Below are positions 57,313 to 64,000 of a DNA stretch of 64,000 nucleotides, in pieces. Position 1 is the stretch's first letter, and each line of letters begins with the position of its first letter. Source of the DNA: Wurfbainia villosa (taxonomy: Eukaryota > Streptophyta > Magnoliopsida > Zingiberales > Zingiberaceae); assembly GCA_025175895.1 (NCBI GenBank), contig CM045987.1, positions 33,630,113-33,694,112 of the forward strand, read 5' to 3'. Both the position numbers and the translations under genes were made by a program. Below the pieces are notes generated by a model. The model searched no databases, was not told where the DNA came from, and saw nothing but the letters and a program-made list of their open reading frames with translations.

Positions 57313-57429
57313 GCAAGGAACCATAACCTCTTTGAAGGAATACAATTTGAGGTGGATTTGACCTTTAGGAAGATACATGTACATGTATATAGGACCCTTG
57401 ACATATACTCGGATCAGGTCTTTTGGTAA
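57313..57429 (+). pseudogene. LINE ORF2 remnant, last codons
   Basis: It continues the LINE after the hAT element: RARNHNLFEGIQFEVDLTF, then KIHVHVYRTL, ending at a TAA (57427-57429). This is the typical C-terminal text of plant L1-like ORF2. Confidence 0.75.
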
Positions 57430-57439
57430 GTGTAAAAAA

Positions 57440-57665
57440 AACATAGTACAGTAAGATACACGACTTTCTTACACGATCGTGTATTTCTTTCTCTCTTCCA
57501 TTTAAAAGAAAACAATAGGATCCACGACCATTATTTCTTTCTCTCTTCCATTTCCAAAAAAAAAAAGTACAACAGGAATCCATGACCTTCTTACAAGGTC
57601 GTGGATAACTTTCCCTCTTCCATTTCCAAAAAAAAAAAAACACAGTGGATTCCGCAATACCATTT
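57440..57665. repeat. Tandem repeat, about three units of 60-70 bases
   Basis: Units share 'tctctcttccattt' followed by an A-run and a 'ccacgacc' motif. One unit includes GACCTTCTTACAAGGTC (57586-57602), a short hairpin. It follows the LINE stop and may be its 3' UTR. Confidence 0.65.
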
Positions 57666-57700
57666 TGAGGCATGGATTCTAATGTATGCCCACACATTCC

Positions 57701-59505
57701 TATACATCATATTGGATACAGCATGCACACCCTTTAGTATTCCATATATATTGATTTTTAGGAGTTGAGTAAGTCTTTGTAAATTTGTTGATGGTGAATA
57801 TATTCATCAGATTGATCTATCTAGTCCACAGTAAATGATTAACAGTAAAAACATTTCAAATTCATTCATGGTTAAGATTTTGCCAAAAGCCTAGGAGGGT
57901 GAATAGGTCTACCGAGAATGATCTATTTAATCCGCAGTAAATGGTTCACGGTAAAAACATATTAAATAGCTGGTCACTTGCTAAAAGTGACGAGAAGTGG
58001 GATTCACATGTTCAGGGTTTCAGAAGAACTCATATGCAAGTGGAGATACATTTACCGACGGCTTCGTGGAGACACTGAAATTTCTATACGATTTTGATGG
58101 AACATACTACACATGGATGGTTTTCATGATGACATTAAAGACAGAGCCAAATCGATAGTACGTCTCTCAAGACTTCGTGGTAGAGGGGTATTCAAACTGT
58201 GGGTCATAATTTATGAGTATATGATGATACATAGAGAGAGTGAAGATATTGAGGAGAGCACATGTAAAAAGGGATAATACTCATGTGAACATATGTATGT
58301 AACATCCAATATTTTCTTTTCAGACATTTCATTAGACATAATATGAGTATGATTTATGGGTACTGTATATCTGTGTTTTTTGATAATATATTTATCTTAA
58401 AAAAATAAATGACAATAATTTTAGATGTGGATTACTTTTTGTATTTAAATTTTTTTATTTTTTTTAAATTTGATTAAGATTGAGATAAAGTAAAGTTTTC
58501 ATAGATGGAACATTATCCATGGACATTCCTTTTAAATATAAATATATATATATAAAATAGATATCCACTTGGCATGCATGGTATATAGGTGCATGTGTTT
58601 TTTTAATAATTTAGATATTCAAATTTTCGATTTGAATTGGATGATTTAATCTCATGAAAGGTTCCATTGATTATTAAGATAAATCGAAAAGTACGCACGA
58701 TAGGAAACTTAGCAGTCTAACGTCTTAAAATTTATCACTCCATTAAAAATTTTTTTTTATAATACATTGTAGTTAAAGATCGATTCTAGATACATATATG
58801 ATTATAAAATTTTCTTACCATTGTACCATAGTCCTAAGAAAGTGCATATCCTTTTCTGTAAAATATTAAAATTGTCAATCTAATAATTCTCATCAATATA
58901 TCATACGTATCATTATAAAAAACATAAATTATAAAAAATTATTTAGATCTCGACGCCTTAACCAAAAATAATAGAAGATCTGAATGAACTTAAAAAGATT
59001 TTAGATCCATATCAATTTTATTTATAAACGTCACGTTGTCACATTCAAATCATCCCAATCGGAACAAATGCATGCCCTTTTGTGTGTACGTCACGTGAAC
59101 AGCCGCCCAGATCATCATAAGTGACAGGAATATTAGATGTGCAGTACTTTTTGAGTTTAAAAATTTTGTTTTTGTTTTTAAAAATTTGATTAAGATGGAA
59201 ATAATACAGTAAAGTTTTCATATTGATGGAACAATTTCAATAGGAATCCTTGATTAATTCTCCGCTGTTGTTTCTATCTGAACAATGAAATTTTTTTTTT
59301 AACATCTAAAATTTTTGACAGAGGCATGTACTTCTTAAATTTATTTAGTATGTATTTATGGGACCGAATGCTCATTTTTTTAATTAGTCGAAATTATTAT
59401 TAAGATTGATATCCTCTCTCGAAGAATTATTTTATATATATATCCACAAATGTATTTCTTTAAGAATAGGGAAAAGAAGATATTCTTATATATATATATA
59501 TATAG
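57701..59505. other. A+T-rich intergenic DNA with a diverged duplication
   Basis: No gene is supported over 1.8 kb. Two related segments stand at about 58423-58530 and 59135-59252, sharing 'ttagatgtg..ttactttttg..tttaaa' and 'gtaaagttttcat..atggaaca'; they look like copies of a short dispersed repeat. (TA)n tracts are at 59432-59441 and 59487-59505. Confidence 0.55.
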
Positions 59506-59982
59506 AGTGGTTCAATCCTCCGCAACCCGCCTCAACCTCGTTATCGCTGCCGCAACCCCGATCGACGGCCAGTCGTTGGTCGCCGGAGGCGCCGATTCGG
59601 CCGCGATTCGATCGGAATCCAACGACGACCACGATCGGCAGCTTACGCCATCGCGATCGGTCCGTGATTTCGACCGAATCGCGTCGGAATCCAGCGAGGA
59701 AGGACCTCGCCACGGCAATCCTTCCTCCGGATTCGGCCGAATCGCAATGGACCGGGCGCGGCGCTTGGGTAGCCATCGCCGGCGCGATCGGGCTAGATTC
59801 CGGCCGCGATTCGGCCGGAATCCGATGCGGCTCGAGCCCGGACGGACCGTCGACGACCTGGGCGTCGATCGCGGCCAGTTCGACGCGGAGGGCGCCGACG
59901 GCCAAGGGCGATAGCGGCAGCAGCGTCGATGGGTGTCGCGGACGGGTCGCGAAGGATTTGGCGCGCAGGAGATCAATACCGT
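59506..59982. other. CpG-rich island between two (TA)n tracts
   Basis: About 480 bases with a G+C and CpG content far above both flanks. Frames are open on both strands, which a lack of A+T-rich stop codons explains. Internal near-repeats such as GGCCGCGATTCGATCGGAAT (about 59600) and GGCCGCGATTCGGCCGGAAT (about 59800) occur. (TA)n tracts border it (59487-59505, 59983-60000). No terminal inverted repeats or known domain were seen. Confidence 0.6.
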
Positions 59983-60088
59983 GTATATATATATATATAT
60001 GAAAATATTTAATCATGACTAAATCGTTAAAGGGCCAAATTGAAATTTATTCAAGATAATTGGTCAAACAAAAAAGTTTTCTACGCGC

Positions 60089-60117
60089 CTATATAAGGCA
60101 AACTAAGCCTAGGGTTT
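60089..60117 (+). promoter_or_regulatory. RPS28 core promoter: TATA box and telo-box-like motif
   Basis: CTATATAAGG (60089-60098) is a good TATA box. About 12 bases on, CCTAGGGTTT (60109-60118) contains AGGGTTT, the core of the telo box (AAACCCTA) common in plant ribosomal-protein promoters. Transcription probably starts at about 60115-60130. Confidence 0.65.
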
Positions 60118-60119
60118 CT

Positions 60120-61524
60120 TCATCGTGTTCGTTAGCCGCCTCTTCTCGAGCCCTTTGGTAAGAGACAAAGCGCGAGAAAACAAAGAGCAAGGTGCGAAAT
60201 TAGAAGGATTTTTTTGTTCGGTTTCAATCTTTATGTGGTCTTTTATAATGGATCTCGTGGCGTTGTGTTTCTTGATAAATTTTCTTTTGATAGGAAGTGT
60301 TTAGTTTGCTAATTAGTAATACCGAGAAGCAGAGTATATAGCATACCATCTGGTGTGGTATCTGCAAATTTTCTATTAGGTTCGTATTCATCTATCTTGA
60401 AATTGTCAGATCTGTTTAGGATTTGACATCGAACTTTTAAGTGTTTTGTTATTTGATTGTAGAATGGCGTCTGTAACTTGTGGAACTGGAATGCTTTCTA
60501 GAATCAATGGGCTATCAAATTTTTTGCTATAGTTTATATCCGAAAACGGAGATCATTAATATTGAAATATCGAAATCGTGGAAAACATTGTATAGTTAAT
60601 TCTCAATTGGTTCTTTGTAGCTGTGATTGATACTGCAGAAAATTAAGATTTTTTCCGAAATAAAAGTAGTTAACACTATTTCTTATTGCTGCATACTGTT
60701 ATTTTTTACATACGCTAACGGTGGCATGAGAATTAATCTAAACCCGTTAATGTCCTAAAGCATATTCTAGTGTACGTGTATTAGTTAAGACGATTTTCTG
60801 GCATCGATATATTTTTTCCCCCCCAAAATTAGGTAGCTTTAATGTTGAATGTTTGATCAATATATAAAGTCAAAAGATTGTTTATTGTTTTAGTGGTGAT
60901 TGTATCTGTTGCAAATGAGTTTTTTTTGTTAAAAAAAAAATAGAAGTCAATTATGTTATATCTTGATATCCTATTTCGTTTGGTGAATGAATGTTTTTGA
61001 AATAATTTGATGTAAGGATTCTAGCACCATGCAATGCCCTTGATGATGATCCTCCTTTTTACAAGTTCTTCAACTAAGATGCCAACTTGCTTAATATTAC
61101 ACTCTCATTGTGTGTTCTCTATGCTCTAGTTCCTGTAGCACTTGGATGTGCGCTTATTAATAATAAAAAAGATTCCAGTCCTGGAACATTTTTTTTGTTC
61201 TGTCACTTTTGTAGTAGACCATAATTTTCCTTGCTCAATTTTCTTCAAGTGGAAGGACAAGTTATAATTTCAAGTGCAGCCTATATAACTTAATATTTTC
61301 CTTAGTGTAAGGACCAAAATCTACTCTGAGATTAGAGATCCTTCTGTTCTAATAGTGATACATCTAGTGACCGTATATTATCATTGCCCACCTCATTCTC
61401 TTGTCTTTCACAAATGATAACTGATAAACATTAAATTTTGTCGGCACCTGCCCACTTGAAAATTTTCCTCTTTGTTTCTCAATTTTTGATTAGCATCCAA
61501 CATATTAAACCCTTATCAATTCAG
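60120..61524 (+). other. RPS28 first exon (5' UTR) and leader intron
   Basis: A short pyrimidine-rich non-coding exon from about 60120 is followed by an intron of about 1.3 kb. Two donors are possible: GTAAGA at 60158 (best consensus) or AAG/GTGCGA at 60192. The acceptor TTCAG ends at 61524, eleven bases before the ATG. The intron is T-rich and shows no gene. A leader intron just before the start codon is common in plant ribosomal-protein genes. Confidence 0.65.
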
Positions 61525-61535
61525 TGAACAGCATC

Positions 61536-61733
61536 ATGGATTCTCAAGCTAAGCTTGCAGTGGTGGTGAAGGTGATGGGCCGGACTGGATCACGAGGTCA
61601 GGTTACACAAGTCAGGGTTAAATTCTTGGATGACCAGAATCGGCTGATCATGAGGAACGTGAAGGGCCCAGTCAGGGAGGGCGATATCCTTACTTTGCTC
61701 GAGTCCGAGAGGGAGGCTAGGCGGTTGCGTTGA
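61536..61733 (+). CDS. RPS28: 40S ribosomal protein S28 (eS28)
   Basis: A 65-residue protein, the full length of plant eS28. It is a small OB-fold protein of the 40S subunit head, near the mRNA exit region, and works in cytosolic translation. Starting MDSQAKLAVVVKVMGRTGSR, it has the family signature VMGRTGSRGQVTQVRVKF, an LDDQNR stretch as in monocot copies, MRNVKGPVREGDI, and the invariant C terminus ESEREARRLR. The start at 61536 is chosen because it gives the family N terminus and follows a splice acceptor by eleven bases; the frame is also open for four codons upstream without an ATG. No intron interrupts the coding part. It looks intact and functional, the only such host gene here, and lies about 3 kb right of the transposon nest. 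Confidence 0.97.
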   Translation: MDSQAKLAVVVKVMGRTGSRGQVTQVRVKFLDDQNRLIMRNVKGPVREGDILTLLESEREARRLR

Positions 61734-62060
61734 CGTTTCTCTACACCAGTTGTTTAATTAGTTTATTGCAATTGCACTATGGATTGGTCTTTTCTTATCG
61801 ATTTGGCATGCATATTGGTGATGTTTTAAAGCAGTTGAATTGGTAGTGTTCTATGTCGCAGTTTTCCGTGGACCCAAATAGTTTTGGTGTACTTTGAAGC
61901 ATGTGTGAGCTTTAATCTACTTGATGTTTTTAATGCAAATAGCTTGTTATGAGTATTTGCCATTGCACGTCTTGATTTTTTATGTGCCATCGTATAGTAG
62001 TTGCTTTTCATATCAATTTTGCACATCTTGTTTTTACTGCAAATTGAATTAGTCTCTACG
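61734..62060 (+). other. RPS28 3' UTR and flank
   Basis: A T-rich stretch after the TGA with 'ttgtttaattagtttattgcaa' text; no clear AATAAA close by. The exact polyadenylation site cannot be set from sequence. Confidence 0.45.
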
Positions 62061-64000
62061 AGGATTGTTTGTGAAATTGTCGTGCATTTTTGTTCTTATT
62101 TGTTGGGAATTTGTTTTGGTCATGAAGTGGTAAATCATCAATTTTGAGCAAGTAATTAAGTAAAATTAGTTATTCGTCGACGCGTGCATGATGATCTGTT
62201 TTGTGAAAAGATTTTATAAATTTTTTAAAGTCAATTTTAGACAAATGAAAAAAACCAAGGCAAATACCGAAAAGTTATTGGAATATAAATTGTCAGTTTA
62301 ATACAAGTGAAAATGGGACACGGACTGAGATACAAGTTTGAGTAATTGAGTATGAGCAAAAATTATTGATTTTAATTATATCCATAATTGGACAAAAGCA
62401 AGAAAAAAGATTTAAAAAATACCGTCTTCTACCATCCGGTGAGCGAAGCTCAAATCTCATGAAGTATTCAAGGAAATTGAAGGTCATTGTCGATGAGGTT
62501 GGAGCACGTGGGAGCCCTCACAAAACTTTAGTTTGTTGCCAACGGGAAGGCCAAAGCTCATGAGAGCCCCCTTGGAGCTAAAAACTTATCATCGAAGATG
62601 AGGGAGTTCAAGCATCACTTGAGAAGGGTGGATTTGATGGTGGTCAAGCTCACAAGAGTCTAGCAATTCATGTTTCAAAAGCCGATGACAGTTTAGAAGA
62701 TATTTTAACTTGTGAGAGTTAATTTGGATGGAAAGATATAATTCTATTGAAGCTCTTGATATCCATAGTTCTATTCTTATTTATTGTGCACTGCAAATAT
62801 TTTTTTTCCTAATGAAATAAAAAATATATAAGATATCGTGTTGCTAAACTATTCACTACGAGTATTTTTAGATTTATCATATTTATTGGCAAAAAATTTG
62901 TATGGAGTCGAATAAAAAAACAAGGTGATTGAATGAGGTGAGATATGGCACAAAGATATAGAATAATTGATATTTTTAAATTTCTTCTTATTTTTCTCTT
63001 CTTTTAATTAATAAATATTAATTGGAAGATAATTTCATCTAATTTCTTTCCATGAGAAATTCATCATGGAACTAGTTCCACTTCCCTTCTTTCATGGTAG
63101 GTAATCAACTCTCTCTCCTTGCATTTGTATCATCCCAGCCCAGTCTCGGACTCGAAGTAGGCCATGAGGCGCTCGAACGAATTGAATCATCAGATACGAA
63201 ATGAAAATATAAAATTTAAATTGGATTGAGTCCGATCTAAATCCATCGAGTAGTCATGAAGATAAAGATTACATTGATTCAAACTGGGATTGATTTTGAT
63301 TTAATTTAGTCAAGTTATAACCAAGTTATAACCGAACCAAATTCATCAGATAAATCGATTCAAATTTAAAATGAATTAGGATATTTTTGAAAAAACAATC
63401 CTTCTCCACATTTAAAATGATTTTTCTCTCCGCATACGCAGGAACCCATTAACAAAGTTGCTATTTCTTTTTTCTTTTAATTACCAACGATAACCACCTT
63501 TCTTCATTTCTCAGTAACCAATAGCGAGTGTCAAGAGCACTAGAACAACAAATTTTTATTTTCTTTCTTCACAATAGCAAATGTCAGACTATTGCTTATT
63601 ATTTAACACGATAAGCGTTCTATCCACCATCGCTCACTATCAGAGTTGGCATTCTCTTGTTGGCCAAACCAGACCAAGGAACACTTGAGTTTTTTTTTTT
63701 AAAGAAATTATTGTCCGTGTATAACTATTGATTGAAGATAAAGATTAAAAATAAATTTCTTGATTATCTCTTTAATTTTTATCTCTTTTTTCCTCTTATT
63801 ATTTATTTATTTCTTATAATTGTATTCTTATTCTTTAATTTTGATTTAATCGGTTCAGGTTACGACTGACCAGATTCGAGTAGGATTTTAATATTTGACA
63901 ATGTGTCTGACAATATTATTTGACCATATGTTAATTACATGACTAGTGAATGATTGAAATATCCAAGGTCATATGAGGGAGATTGTCATGAGAAAGATTG
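62061..64000. other. A+T-rich intergenic DNA, nothing recognised
   Basis: No ORF with a recognisable product. A less A+T-rich patch (62400-62690) has repeated 'agctcatgagag/agctcacaagag' text and may be an old repeat. The remainder has poly-T runs and short direct repeats such as 'caagttataaccaagttataacc' (about 63311-63333). I see no gene. Confidence 0.5.

Noticed and set aside
59406..60016. Long open frames of 150-198 residues on both strands
   Set aside because: They overlap in four frames within the CpG-rich island; lack of stops follows from base content. No domain recognised.
61524..61535. A longer RPS28 start four codons upstream
   Set aside because: The upstream codon is GTG and overlaps the splice acceptor; the ATG at 61536 gives the family N terminus.
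62293..62563. Small frames right of RPS28
   Set aside because: Short, A+T-rich, no recognisable motif, and overlapping on both strands.

Overview
The window reads as plant nuclear DNA, most likely from a monocot with a repeat-rich genome. It is A+T-rich and mostly LTR retrotransposons. Its only confident host gene encodes cytosolic ribosomal protein eS28 (RPS28) at the right end; the protein is 65 residues long and has the Leu-Asp-Asp-Gln-Asn stretch I associate with monocot copies.

Layout. Bases 1-53410 belong to one nest of transposable elements whose order can be read from target-site duplications (TSDs) and split ORFs. The bottom layer is an L1-like LINE remnant (53411-57429). Copia element F sits in the LINE (only its right part is here, 49783-53410). 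SIRE-like element A sits in F's pol (minus strand, right end 49782, left end outside the window). A plus-strand Gypsy chromovirus sits in A's gag (1488-45248, TSD TCCTT). SIRE-like B sits in the Gypsy 5' LTR (2296-36435, TSD GGGCA). SIRE-like C sits in B's 3' LTR (3043-28849, TSD CAAGT). SIRE-like D sits in C's gag-protease spacer (8314-25484, TSD AACCT). Copia E sits in an ORF of D (12404-20857, TSD CTTAA). A solo LTR of the F family lies in A's LTR (46714-48926, TSD CATCA). That makes eight stacked layers.

B and C are degraded but recognisable gag-pol elements. A and D keep a gag but have no pol next to it; D instead carries a 373-residue ORF resembling the 'putative plant transposon protein' domain. 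They look like gag-only (TR-GAG type) non-autonomous partners of B- or C-like elements. All four SIRE-like families share an initiator-Met tRNA primer site, a U5 block at a fixed distance from the LTR end, and two stem-loops whose stems differ in sequence but keep pairing. These stem-loops are the most interesting signal in the window.

Right of the nest, a hAT transposon (54211-57304, 8-bp TSD TTTGGAGG) with a 664-codon transposase also interrupts the LINE. Then come a small tandem repeat, an A+T-rich spacer, a roughly 480-bp CpG-rich island between two (TA)n tracts, and RPS28 with a TATA box, a telo-box-like motif and a 5'-UTR intron. The last 2 kb shows nothing I can name. No CRISPR, rRNA or functional tRNA gene was seen.
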